Shown here: in pieces, positions 9,201 to 16,783 of the stretch | Layout: each line of letters opens with the position of its first letter | Position numbering within the stretch: the stretch's first letter is position 1 | DNA from: Hyphomicrobium sp. | Lineage (GTDB): Bacteria; Pseudomonadota; Alphaproteobacteria; Rhizobiales; Hyphomicrobiaceae | Reading direction: 5' to 3' | Assembly: GCA_022844105.1 (NCBI GenBank) | Contig: JALHMJ010000005.1 | Coordinates: forward strand, 153,554-217,553 | Length of the DNA: 64,000 nucleotides | Made by a program: the position numbers and the translations under genes | The notes under the pieces: generated by a model | The model's database searches: none | The model's input: the letters and a program-made list of their open reading frames with translations, nothing else | Told to the model about the DNA's origin: nothing

Positions 9201-9578
9201 GAACCGTTGCAGAGCCTTTTGAAACGCGCCCGCTCGGCCGGTCTCGGCCTGATGCTCGCCACGCAATCGCCGGGCGATCTCGACTATAAGAGCCGCGACC
9301 AGATCACGAGCTGGTTCATCGGGCGTGTGCGCGAGGATACCGCGCTGCGCAAGCTGAAGGCCGCCTTCCAAAGCGAAAGCGGTCTCGACCCTGCAGCCGT
9401 TCTGCCGCATCAGACCGTCGGTGAATTCCACCTCGTGCAGGAAGGTCATGTGCGCTCGATGAAGGCGCAGCGGTCACTGATCGAAGCCGAACAGGTGCCC
9501 TTCGATCGGATCGAGCAACTGGCCCACGAGACCAAAGGACAGGACGAAAAGCAGCTGAAGCTTTTTGACGTGCGGTGA
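6201..9578 (+). CDS. Double P-loop ATPase: N-terminal AAA-like, C-terminal HerA/TraG-like (DUF87)
   Basis: A 1125-residue protein. The ATG at 6201 has GAGG 10 bases upstream; ATG 6192 and TTG 6177 are in frame. First NTPase: Walker A GQSGAGKT (about 78-85), Walker B-like FAIDQVED (about 264-272, with Gln after the Asp), sensor-like VIISCLDD, and a sensor-2-like GLSTRRLLE (about 382). A middle domain (about 450-640) contains FMLRASDFPP and PIPEWERI and resembles no family I can name. Second NTPase: Walker A GGSGSGKTT (about 727), Walker B VVMFDEAD (about 980) and LMLATQSPGDLD (about 1019), the pattern of HerA/FtsK/TraG hexameric translocases. No nuclease motif is obvious. It forms an operon with the winged-helix gene and may be a DNA-surveillance or defence motor; that function is inferred. 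Confidence 0.85.
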   Translation: MGLIAKSTSNEDAKDWAADELAHAFEHSITWEDDIWRADPVDVGEVHSKARLKFATTLRSVTAGKGAANQARILLFHGQSGAGKTHLLRALRTSSHRTGEAYFGYAQMTPDIASYADYFLRRLVHSLEKSYDPDTPGISGLTRLTTKLVSDSAVLPAKDLEHLRDAALDEDELARLVLRLADDIVAAPKLANEDLDINIVRALLYMERRDPRIDQRIRQYLNGRQLTSLAHQAVAALDPNTGEDRAFEIITSLGKLIWTVEKASLVFAIDQVEDLRFFDDAEERFQKAVRDLIQIANRLSNAIVIISCLDDFYGQVRGALPQSYLDRIEKSGPVALLESRTPEEARLIIARRLQHEAEAKADGLAYPDPTQFFGPQFFEEFGGLSTRRLLEHAQSRLREQVNGEPEEREQQSGGWASTLASVLGGIFSDGDNTGQRTSSAAMDYREMWERFQSASEAEIPSDDRELLEILTAGLTLAKDEWAGDVVLATNRLDLADDLPAFDVVIRHKKTGHAAEARVFLCNRKTQGGGLKRQMDKVLSAMAGKACFMLRASDFPPNGKNQTAQAMRKFRESGGRQIIVPIPEWERIMTVREFHAHYRQDPGFTAWFEDARLLSNIMVVIQLLRLDLLGRGLPRTAKPDDTKAVAAPAPAAETPGEAAALTPGGWTTSWTDSDNEQLPANDDELPLSVILDENGSTGSILAGRESGARSKPITLNKDVLKRHAAVLGGSGSGKTTLALCLIEQLLLQGIPAVLLDRKGDLCSYANPDVWRANDHEFTDRRGDREKLADAIDVAVYTPGRASGRPISITLLPNGINELPEHEQQLLANLSSAALGEMLHLKNSATHQKQSGTLSVALRILGSRYSREVTLADLIALLEDEDPELTDLTQRMDPSGKIRRDLVAQLDSLRHRNSALFEGGGESLRMESLLGIGPFAREGRTRLSIIYTGFLGDNENILFWVAQFLSEALRFCQRNPNDELQAVVMFDEADLYIPANAKPATAEPLQSLLKRARSAGLGLMLATQSPGDLDYKSRDQITSWFIGRVREDTALRKLKAAFQSESGLDPAAVLPHQTVGEFHLVQEGHVRSMKAQRSLIEAEQVPFDRIEQLAHETKGQDEKQLKLFDVR

Positions 9579-9722
9579 TTTCAGCCGCTTTGACACCTAA
9601 TTGAGCGACGTTTTCTGTAGGGATTTCAAAAGGTTTGAGCTTAAACAGCTATATTTTGTGCAATGCGGCATCACGTTCGCCATTGCGAGATCACATTGTG
9701 ACGGAAATCCAATAGCCTCATG

Positions 9723-9741
9723 CACGGGACATTTTCCCGTG
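9723..9741. repeat. Perfect short hairpin
   Basis: CACGGGA (9723-9729) and TCCCGTG (9735-9741) pair perfectly around a 5-base loop, 145 bases after the ATPase stop. No T-run follows on the plus strand. It may be an mRNA 3' end or part of a small RNA. Confidence 0.45.
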
Positions 9742-9874
9742 TAAAGATTTCGTGATCTGCAGTGTGACAGGGCGTGGGCACAACGCAGATAGATGTCCCG
9801 AGGCGCTGAGGGGAATAGCGTCGAAGGACACGTATCCGGCCGAGGACCGGAATTAGTGTGCGGGGTTGTGTGTA

Positions 9875-9967
9875 ATGGCAGGTAAATCGTTTTTGATGTT
9901 GGTGCTGGCGTCGATGCTCGGCCCGGCTGTCGGCGTTGGTCTCTTCGTTCTTCTGAACGCTTTTTAA
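9875..9967 (+). CDS. Possible 30-residue membrane peptide
   Basis: A short reading frame starting MAGKSF and continuing as one hydrophobic helix (LMLVLASMLGPAVGVG and so on) that ends LLNAF before TAA. It has the look of a single-span small membrane protein. There is no strong ribosome site (CGGGG about 10 bases upstream), so it may be chance. Confidence 0.3.
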   Translation: MAGKSFLMLVLASMLGPAVGVGLFVLLNAF

Positions 9968-10039
9968 GACCGCCGATAATGGTTGTGGAGCGCGCTCGAG
10001 GCGCTGCGCGAAATACTTCGCGTAAATTCATGTCTTACG

Positions 10040-10340
10040 GCAATCGTTGGCGCGCGCGCAAAACGAATTGAGGCCCGCCCGCAATCCGGCCGGCAGCGGG
10101 GGCTTCCGGTTCAGCGCAGGCGGGCCTCGCATCGGGGAGCGGCCAGGAGGGCGGTTAGGCCAACCCCCATCCAGGTGTCACCCCAGCCAGAGCCCGTGCG
10201 GGAAAGCCCTGGCTGGAATGAGCACCAAGTCTCCTGTTCAACAGTCCGACGGTTTTGATCCTTTCGGGGCGGTCCGGATGTTTTACCGGCGGTCTGTCTC
10301 AGGGAGCAGTGAACTGAATAAGAACGGTGTGATGCGCAGG
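10040..10340. other. Highly structured intergenic DNA, possible non-coding RNA
   Basis: No credible protein gene lies here. GAGGCCCGCC (10070-10079) is a perfect 10-bp inverted repeat of 10119-10128, enclosing further CCGG-rich complementarity. CCAGCCAG (10183-10190) pairs with CTGGCTGG (10209-10216) around an inner CCCGTGCGGG. On the minus strand the region follows the anti-sigma gene, so part of it could be that transcript's 3' structure. I could not match it to 6S, RNase P, SRP or tmRNA signatures. Confidence 0.35.
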
Positions 10341-10357
10341 ATATTCCAGCGCGTTCA

Positions 10358-11158
10358 TCAATTTCCTGCGCCGCCTTCAACTGCAGGCGCAGCGGCCCAA
10401 CCCTTCTCAATCAGGAACTCTTCTTCCACCGGCGTCAGTTCGCTCCGTCCGGGAAGCGCCTTCACGACGCTCCCGACCACGCCATCGAGCGCATCGCTTT
10501 CGCCTTGGCTGGCATTGCGCGTCGTGGCGCTCTGGTCGGCGCCCCCCGTCAACACGCGGATCCTCCAATCACCGTCGTTCTCGCGGCACGCAAGTCCCTG
10601 CGGACCCTTATTTCGGCCGACAATTTCGTACTGCCGGCAAATGCGGCCGTCACTATCGCGCACCGACAGGAGCGGACGGATATCGCCCTCCTTGTCGAGC
10701 TCCCTGGTATTTGAGGGAATGGTGTCGAGCGCAACCTGCAGCCGGCCGGCGGCGACAAACCCGTCGCGATCGGCGCGCACGAGCGTGTCATCTGCAGGGG
10801 GTGTTGCGAGCAGTGATGCTCCAACGCCCACGCCGATCAGCAATGTGGCCGCATAGCCAGCGGCCGGCAGGAGACTAAAACCTCCCGGAAAAAACCGGTC
10901 CATCAATCCCTGACGCGCGACGGGCTTTTTTACATTCGACGTCGTGCCACGAATGGTGTCGAGCAGCCGGTCGGGGATGGGCGCCGCAAGCACCGCATCG
11001 AATGCGGTCAGCTGGCCCGGCGCCGTCGCAAGAAACGGCTGTAACCGGTCCCGTAACGCCGGATCGACGGCGAGAAGGCTCTCCAGCCAGGCCTTTTCCT
11101 CGGCCGAAACCCGGCCGTCGGCGTAGCCCATAATGATTTCGTCAGGAACGTGTACCAA
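10358..11158 (-). CDS. Membrane anti-sigma factor partner of the ECF sigma factor
   Basis: About 266 residues from a TTG at 11158, chosen because AGGAG lies 10 bases upstream and the start overlaps the sigma gene stop; an ATG at 11197 is in frame but has no ribosome site. The N-terminal 75 residues (DEIIMGYADGRVSAEEKAWLE) resemble the cytoplasmic sigma-binding domain of anti-sigma factors, without a zinc HxxxCxxC motif. One membrane helix lies at about 95-117, followed by a periplasmic domain of about 130 residues with two Cys. By analogy with other ECF pairs it would hold the sigma factor at the membrane until an envelope signal arrives. Confidence 0.75.
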   Translation of the reverse strand: MVHVPDEIIMGYADGRVSAEEKAWLESLLAVDPALRDRLQPFLATAPGQLTAFDAVLAAPIPDRLLDTIRGTTSNVKKPVARQGLMDRFFPGGFSLLPAAGYAATLLIGVGVGASLLATPPADDTLVRADRDGFVAAGRLQVALDTIPSNTRELDKEGDIRPLLSVRDSDGRICRQYEIVGRNKGPQGLACRENDGDWRIRVLTGGADQSATTRNASQGESDALDGVVGSVVKALPGRSELTPVEEEFLIEKGWAAAPAVEGGAGN

Positions 11159-11684
11159 GGAGGCGCTCCTGTTGCTGAGGATTGGCGATGCCGGCATCGG
11201 CAGAGATATGCTGGAAAAGGGCCTGACGGGCCCGTGACAGGCGGCTCATGACGGTCCCGATCGGCACGTTCAGGATTGATGCGGCGTCTTTGTAGGAAAG
11301 TCCGTCGACGCAGACCATGGTGACGAGCACCTGTTGCTCCGGCGGCAGTTTATCCATGCCTTCGCTGACGGCGGCCAGCGTGAGCCTGGTTTCGGTTACG
11401 GTTCGACCGTCTTCGCCAGCAAGACCCACCGCCTCGTCAATGTCGAGCACGGGACCGCGGACCTTTTCGGACCGCTTGCGATCAAGCCAGAGATTTTGCG
11501 CGATCCGGTACATCCAACTCTCGAGCTTCGTTCCAGGCTCCCACTGATCCAGACGCGAGAGCGCACGCTCGCACGTGTCCTGGACGAGATCGTCGGCCTG
11601 ATCCATGTTTCTCGTGAGCGCGAATGCGAACCTGCGCAAACGCGGCAGGAACTCGATCATTCGGGCCCTTACATCTTCCGTCAC
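11142..11684 (-). CDS. ECF (extracytoplasmic function) RNA polymerase sigma factor
   Basis: A 180-residue sigma-70-family protein with only regions 2 and 4. Region 2 contains DDLVQDTCERALSRLDQW (about 31-48) and the helix around SWMYRIAQNLWLDRKR. Region 4 contains GLSYKDAASILNVPIGTVMSR (about 129-149), the -35-recognition helix-turn-helix. A GTG start at 11684 is used because GGAGAGGG lies 6-8 bases upstream. The next gene on the strand is its probable anti-sigma factor, overlapping slightly. A candidate ECF promoter just upstream suggests autoregulation. Confidence 0.9.
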   Translation of the reverse strand: MTEDVRARMIEFLPRLRRFAFALTRNMDQADDLVQDTCERALSRLDQWEPGTKLESWMYRIAQNLWLDRKRSEKVRGPVLDIDEAVGLAGEDGRTVTETRLTLAAVSEGMDKLPPEQQVLVTMVCVDGLSYKDAASILNVPIGTVMSRLSRARQALFQHISADAGIANPQQQERLLGTRS

Positions 11685-11716
11685 GGACTGCCCTCTCCGC
11701 GGCGCTTCGCAATAAG

Positions 11717-11741
11717 AACGAGGTGGTTGCCCGGATATTCC
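11717..11741 (-). promoter_or_regulatory. Candidate ECF-type promoter of the sigma operon
   Basis: On the minus strand GGAAT (11741-11737), 16 bases, then CGTT (11720-11717) is one mismatch from the GGAAC-N16/17-CGTT promoter used by alphaproteobacterial ECF sigma factors. It lies 33 bases upstream of the sigma start codon. A single near-match could be chance. Confidence 0.35.
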
Positions 11742-11894
11742 ATGCCTTTCCCAGCTGTGGGAAGGCGCCATTCGGGCGCGATGCCGACACGGCCGAGCCG
11801 CAAACGGGCCGAGGCGGTGCCACAAACCACGTCTAGGTTCGCCTGAGGCCAAGCCCCGGGCCGCGGGCAGTGCGGGCCGCATTCGGCTAGGTGT

Positions 11895-14375
11895 ATGGGA
11901 AGTATCATCAAATTCCTTACGGCACTTGTCGAGACGGCGTCTCGCGTGCCGGTTCTGGTGTTGCGATTTTTGACCGAGTGGGTGGTCTTCAACCCGCGAC
12001 TCGGCCCTTTGCGGCACGTGTTCACCGCCGCCATAGCCTATGTCGTCTTCGCATTGTGTCTCGTGTATGTCGTCGCGCCCATTCGTGCGGTCACCGGCGC
12101 CTACACAACCGCCGACAAGCTGAAATACGACGCCGAGCGCTGGATCGCGACCGCCATCTACGACCGTCGCGGCAGCTTTGTTGGCACATTCGATCCCCGC
12201 CTGGATAGCGTCCGGGACGTGAACTACACCGACCGATCCATCGAGATGGGCGATTACACCGCAAACCCGGATCACAAGTCGATCCCCGTGCGCGAAGTGC
12301 CGGATTTTTATTGGAAGTGTCTCGTCTACCACGAGGACCGCTACCTTGGCACGTGGCTCAATCCGTTCGGCATCGATCTGCTGGGCGTCCTGAAAATCCC
12401 TCTTTCGTCCGTCCAGCGCACGATCGCCGCCCGCCGCCCGTCGATCGGGGTCGGCGGCTCGACCTTGCCGATGCAGTTTGTCCGCGTCATCTACAAGACG
12501 CCGCCCGATGTCAGCGAAGGCGGCCTGACAAAGCTTAAGCGCAAATTCGGTGAGTGGTGGCTGGCTCCGGTCGTCTACCGTGTCTTGACCCGCGACGGCG
12601 ATACCGCTCTCAGACAGTGGGCGGCCAACCACATCTGGCTGGCACAACGCACAGGCGGTGCGCCGCTGCACGGCGTCGAGGTCACGAGTCGCATCGTATT
12701 CGGCAAAGAGGCGAGCCAGCTCAGCATCGCCGAGCAGATGGTGCTGGCCTCCGCCGTCAATAAGCCGATCATCCTGATGACCGGCAGCGACAAGCTCAAT
12801 GAGGTTCGCCTCGACCGCTGGCGCTACATCACCGAGGTTCGCGCCCGCACCTGCGCCGAAAAGCTGCTGACAGATGAAAAAGAAAAGGCCGCGGTGGTGT
12901 TCGAGCTGATCGGCCTTGCCGGCGGTCCGCCCGATCCCAAGGTCCGGCCGCGTCTGCAGGAAGCGCTAGATAAGTTCGCCCCCACGCTTGCCGCGCGTGC
13001 CCAGGCCAATCCCGTCATTCGCGCCAATGCATTGCTGCCCTCGGCCCGCTTCGGGGTCCGCGAGGAAATGAAACAAACCTATGGCTTTTCCTGGCGCACC
13101 TACGTCCGCGGCGTGACCACCACACTCGATACGGTCGAGAACTTGGAATACGGCGCGAAAATCACGGCCGCGCTTGCCCGCATTGACCAGAACGAGCGCG
13201 CCCGGATCTCATCCGGCTACGCCCTCGATCCGGCCCGTGCTGACGCCGAAACGAAGGTGCCCAACGTTGTTGTCGTCGCCGCCGACCACAAAGGCGAGAT
13301 CGTTCGCTATTACGAGACTGGCGAAACGGCCGCCTACTTCGGCGCTCCCGTCGCCCGCAGCCCGCGTACCGGTCGCTATCAGGCCGAACATGATCCGCGC
13401 ATGATCGCATCGACCGGCAAGATCATTGCGGCCATCGCCATTGCCAATACCATGCGCGATACCATCGAAAGCCCCTATCTCGACACGCAAGCCCCGGAAG
13501 TCGGATTGGATACGTGCGCCCGAGGCGGCAGCGCACGCCACGCCCGTCGTGCCATCGTCGCCTTCGCCTGCTCGCTCAATAATCCGCTTATGAACCGGAC
13601 AGCGCTCGTGGGGCAGCCGCGCATACAGAAACTTATCGACCGGCTGGGCTTCACGATGCCGCCCGCCGACGCGTTTGGTTCCGGTGTTCCGCCATCGACC
13701 GCAGTCGTAATGGGCCAGATATCTGGTAGTCCCCGCCGCGTTCACATGATGTCGTCCGTGGTGTTGTCGTCGCTCCTGCGGCGCGGTTCCGTGCCGGTCA
13801 AGTTGCCGACGCTGGTGAGATCCTACGACTACACAAGCACAGCTGCCGCCACGGCCGCTGCCGGTCCCGTCGCCAACGGCGTTATTCCCTCCGACGTCAT
13901 CAAGCCAGACGCCGTCCCGCTCGTCCGTGCTTTGCTTCAATCACCTCTGTGCTACGCCACCGGCAAGAAGCCGGCCGGCACGCTGCGCTCGCTGTCGCAC
14001 TGGTGCGCCGCGCGCCGCAACGATCTGCGCTTTCACTTTGCCAAGACCGGCACCCAGGTGACCGAAGACCCCAACGCAACCGTCGATGTCTGGACGACGG
14101 GTGGCCTCCAATTCACCAATGGTGCGGCCTACAGTTACGTCGTGCTCGTTGGCACGGGGTCGGTCCGCGAACCTTGGGCGACGGCACTGCACGCGTCGCA
14201 GATCGCAGCGCCGCTGCTTGAAGTGCTCCTCGAAGACTTGAAATCATTAAGCCGCAACAACCCGCAACCCGGGCTCCTGCCGGCCCCTCCCGCCGCTGTG
14301 CCCTTCGCAGCCTTGCCCGCCGCCCCCCGGCGCAGCGCCGCCGACGAAATCTTGCGCAATCTTGCCCGGCCCTGA
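11895..14375 (+). CDS. Atypical bifunctional penicillin-binding protein (GT51 transglycosylase plus transpeptidase)
   Basis: An 826-residue class A PBP-like protein. A membrane helix lies at about 43-63. The glycosyltransferase-51 domain has the catalytic YHEDRYL (Glu147) and GGSTLPMQ (187-194), where the usual sequence is GGSTITQQ. The transpeptidase domain carries STGK (about 507-510), SLN (about 559) and KTG (about 716). The insert between the two domains is long and the C-terminus ends in a Pro/Ala-rich tail. It should polymerise and cross-link peptidoglycan in the periplasm. The gene stands alone, divergent from the sigma gene, so it may respond to the same envelope stress. The altered GT motif and overall divergence set it apart from ordinary PBP1A. 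Confidence 0.82.
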   Translation: MGSIIKFLTALVETASRVPVLVLRFLTEWVVFNPRLGPLRHVFTAAIAYVVFALCLVYVVAPIRAVTGAYTTADKLKYDAERWIATAIYDRRGSFVGTFDPRLDSVRDVNYTDRSIEMGDYTANPDHKSIPVREVPDFYWKCLVYHEDRYLGTWLNPFGIDLLGVLKIPLSSVQRTIAARRPSIGVGGSTLPMQFVRVIYKTPPDVSEGGLTKLKRKFGEWWLAPVVYRVLTRDGDTALRQWAANHIWLAQRTGGAPLHGVEVTSRIVFGKEASQLSIAEQMVLASAVNKPIILMTGSDKLNEVRLDRWRYITEVRARTCAEKLLTDEKEKAAVVFELIGLAGGPPDPKVRPRLQEALDKFAPTLAARAQANPVIRANALLPSARFGVREEMKQTYGFSWRTYVRGVTTTLDTVENLEYGAKITAALARIDQNERARISSGYALDPARADAETKVPNVVVVAADHKGEIVRYYETGETAAYFGAPVARSPRTGRYQAEHDPRMIASTGKIIAAIAIANTMRDTIESPYLDTQAPEVGLDTCARGGSARHARRAIVAFACSLNNPLMNRTALVGQPRIQKLIDRLGFTMPPADAFGSGVPPSTAVVMGQISGSPRRVHMMSSVVLSSLLRRGSVPVKLPTLVRSYDYTSTAAATAAAGPVANGVIPSDVIKPDAVPLVRALLQSPLCYATGKKPAGTLRSLSHWCAARRNDLRFHFAKTGTQVTEDPNATVDVWTTGGLQFTNGAAYSYVVLVGTGSVREPWATALHASQIAAPLLEVLLEDLKSLSRNNPQPGLLPAPPAAVPFAALPAAPRRSAADEILRNLARP

Positions 14376-14488
14376 TGGCGAGCAGCGCCGAGCCTGCGGC
14401 CAACGTCCACCCCTCCACGCGCTTGCGTCGTACAGACTTTTCGCGCATGCAAAGCCCGATTTGAGCAACGCGGGAGGCACGGAGAGCC

Positions 14489-15334
14489 ATGAAGCTGGTG
14501 CGGTTCGGGAACAGCGGCGCAGAACGGCCTGGGCTCGTCGATGGCAGCGGGCAGATCCGCGATCTGACCGGCCACGTTGCCGACATTGGCGGCGCCACGC
14601 TTGGCAAGGATACGCTTGACCGCCTCCGCGCCCTGGATCCGTCAAGCCTGCCGCTGGCACCCGCCGGCGTGCGCCTTGGCGCGCCCGTCGCCCGCCCGTG
14701 GAGCTTTATCGCCGTCGGACTCAACTATGCCGACCACGCTCGCGAAACCGGTCAGGATATTCCGTCCGAACCCATCCTCTTCAACAAGCTCGGCAACTCC
14801 ATCTGCGGCCCCAACGACGACGTGATCTACCCCAAGAACGCCGATCGCATGGATTGGGAACTGGAGTTCGCTTTCGTCATCGGCAAGCGCGCCCGCTACG
14901 TTGAAGAAAAAGATGCGCTGGATTTCGTCGCCGGCTACGCCATCTGCAACGACGTTTCCGAACGACGCTTTCAGATGAAGCGCAATGGCCAGTGGATGAA
15001 GGGCAAGTGCGCCGAGACGTTCGGTCCACTCGGTCCTTGGTTGGTCACGGCGGACGAAATCGATCCGTCCAACCTCGACATGGAATTGAAGATCAACGGC
15101 GAGACGCGCCAGAAGGGCTCGACTTCGACGATGATCTTTTCCGTTCCCTACCTCGTCGCCTACATCACGCAGTTCTGCGTCCTTGAGCCCGGCGATGTCG
15201 TCACGACCGGGACGCCGCCCGGCGTGGGCTCAGGCATGAAGCCGCCGCAATACTTGAAGGCCGGCGACGTGATGGAGTTGACGATCGAAGGCCTCGGCAC
15301 GCAGCGTCAGACGGTCATACCTTTTTCCAGCTGA
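14489..15334 (+). CDS. Fumarylacetoacetate hydrolase-family enzyme
   Basis: A 281-residue member of the FAH superfamily, which includes fumarylpyruvate hydrolases, 2-keto-4-pentenoate hydratases, ureidoglycolate lyases and oxaloacetate decarboxylases. Family signatures are visible: GLNYADHARETG, the metal-ligand region DWELEFAFVIGK, GYAICNDVSERRFQ, and GDVVTTGTPPGVG. Acidic residues in the DWELE segment would bind the divalent metal. The substrate cannot be told from sequence, and neighbours give no pathway. Its end nearly abuts the convergent TadG-like gene (13 bases). Confidence 0.88.
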   Translation: MKLVRFGNSGAERPGLVDGSGQIRDLTGHVADIGGATLGKDTLDRLRALDPSSLPLAPAGVRLGAPVARPWSFIAVGLNYADHARETGQDIPSEPILFNKLGNSICGPNDDVIYPKNADRMDWELEFAFVIGKRARYVEEKDALDFVAGYAICNDVSERRFQMKRNGQWMKGKCAETFGPLGPWLVTADEIDPSNLDMELKINGETRQKGSTSTMIFSVPYLVAYITQFCVLEPGDVVTTGTPPGVGSGMKPPQYLKAGDVMELTIEGLGTQRQTVIPFSS

Positions 15335-15347
15335 CGTCCCCGCCCGC

Positions 15348-16568
15348 TCACGACGCGATCCGAAGGCCGCTGAGCCGTTGCGCGATGGTCCGGAAGGTCG
15401 CCGATAGTTCGGTACCGTTCGCTGCATCGAAGAAGTGCTTCGGTGACGACGCGCAGTGCTGAAGGATCGGCAGGACTTCCGCGGGAACCTGAAACCCGAC
15501 GGTATAGATCGTCACGCCGGCCGCCTTCATGTTGGTGCACAGCAAGCGCGCCTGAGCTTCGGCATTCCCGTTGCCGCTTTCATAGTAGGAATTGAACATT
15601 CCGTCGGTCATGAGAATGGCGACCTTCTGGTACTCTTCGTCGTCATACGCAACCGGGGTGCTATCTGCCGGCCAAAGCGTGGACCAGTTGGGGGACAGCA
15701 AATACCACGCCCAGGCCGTACCGAGATGTCCAGCCGTATTGCCGCTCGCTCTCAGTCCATTGATGTGCGCGAGAATATCATCCCGAACATTCGTGAGCGG
15801 CAGCACCGAACTTGCCGGGCAGCTCGCGGAACGCATGTTGAACGTGCCAGTGGTCGGATCGGCATCGGTGAAGGCCGCCGTTCCGGAACGGTCCGTAAGG
15901 CATGTCGAATTTGCGCCCGCATAGGCGCGGCCGCGGCGATCAAATCGGTTGCCGATACGCGTCGCATAGCTTCCAGCATTCACGGAAGTCGCAAACGGGG
16001 CGATGGCGATCTTGTGATCGCTTCCGTTCGCGTTCGCGTCCAAGAGGATGTCGACCAGGTCACTCGACGCTGACTTGAGATCGGCGATTTTGCTACCAAG
16101 CATCGACCCGCTGACATCAAGCATCATCGAAAGTTCGACATTGCGCACGTCGTAAATGGCTTGCGACTGTGTGCTGATCGGGATCGTATCCTGGCCGATG
16201 ATTCCTGCCAGCGTTGAATCGATGCTGAGATTGGCCGTCAGCGTCACGCCGTGATTGATGCGATCGATGGTCGCCGAGATGTTTCGTTCGCGCAGTGGAA
16301 GCCCGTCGAAATTGGCATCGAAGTATTGGTTGGCGAGCGCTACCAGGTCTGCGTCGCCGGTGTTTTCAAGACGCAAGCTCTTAGCAGCAGCCAGGGCGGC
16401 CGCATCCAGCGCTCCGCCTGCGTCGATGGAAACGCGCGTTCCCCGCGCCATGTCCACCGACACGCCAACGGTAATGACGATGAAAAGCAGCATCATGCCG
16501 AAGAGCGGGGCAATTGACCCGCGTTCGGCGGTGGCAAATGCCTGCAAAAAACGCGAACGGGGGATCAC
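15348..16568 (-). CDS. TadG-like pilus-assembly/von Willebrand A protein (copy 1)
   Basis: A 406-residue protein. The GTG at 16568 follows AGGGAGAAAA and gives a short charged leader, then ERGSIAPLFGMMLLF and one membrane helix, the TadE/TadG N-terminus (about 15-40). A MIDAS metal site DVSGSM opens the von Willebrand A domain, with MTDGMF further on. It ends close after a conserved CASSPKHFFDAANG. Such proteins are secreted or membrane-tethered pseudopilin-like components of Flp pilus systems or free-standing adhesins. No tad ATPase or secretin is nearby. It is a clear paralogue of the next gene upstream. Confidence 0.85.
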   Translation of the reverse strand: MIPRSRFLQAFATAERGSIAPLFGMMLLFIVITVGVSVDMARGTRVSIDAGGALDAAALAAAKSLRLENTGDADLVALANQYFDANFDGLPLRERNISATIDRINHGVTLTANLSIDSTLAGIIGQDTIPISTQSQAIYDVRNVELSMMLDVSGSMLGSKIADLKSASSDLVDILLDANANGSDHKIAIAPFATSVNAGSYATRIGNRFDRRGRAYAGANSTCLTDRSGTAAFTDADPTTGTFNMRSASCPASSVLPLTNVRDDILAHINGLRASGNTAGHLGTAWAWYLLSPNWSTLWPADSTPVAYDDEEYQKVAILMTDGMFNSYYESGNGNAEAQARLLCTNMKAAGVTIYTVGFQVPAEVLPILQHCASSPKHFFDAANGTELSATFRTIAQRLSGLRIAS

Positions 16569-16783
16569 GGCTTTTCTCCCTGAAACTGAATAAGCGGTCG
16601 TAATGCTCACTAAGCAATTGCGTCGCAAATTTTAAAGGAGTTTTAGCATCAGGACGTATGCTGAAATTAAACTGCAATGAATAGGGAGTAAACGAGCGTC
16701 CGATTAGCCAACGAATTGATGTCAAAGCCGCGCGGCGGTCCCGAATTGACACGCGCGGCAGTGCGCTTCGATTGGCGGCGATC

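Noticed and set aside
10040..10340. Cobalamin riboswitch or a housekeeping RNA (6S, RNase P, SRP)
   Set aside because: A CAGGAGACTTGG-like stretch on the minus strand recalled the B12 box, but the other conserved blocks are missing, and signature sequences of the housekeeping RNAs are absent.
9597..10856. Overlapping frames of 144 and 269 codons between the ATPase and the anti-sigma gene
   Set aside because: Composition is not protein-like, they lack ribosome sites, and the second is antisense to the anti-sigma gene.
11685..12671. Upstream extension of the sigma-factor frame by about 330 codons
   Set aside because: It runs antisense into the PBP gene. A GTG with a strong ribosome site at 11684 gives a standard 180-residue ECF sigma factor.
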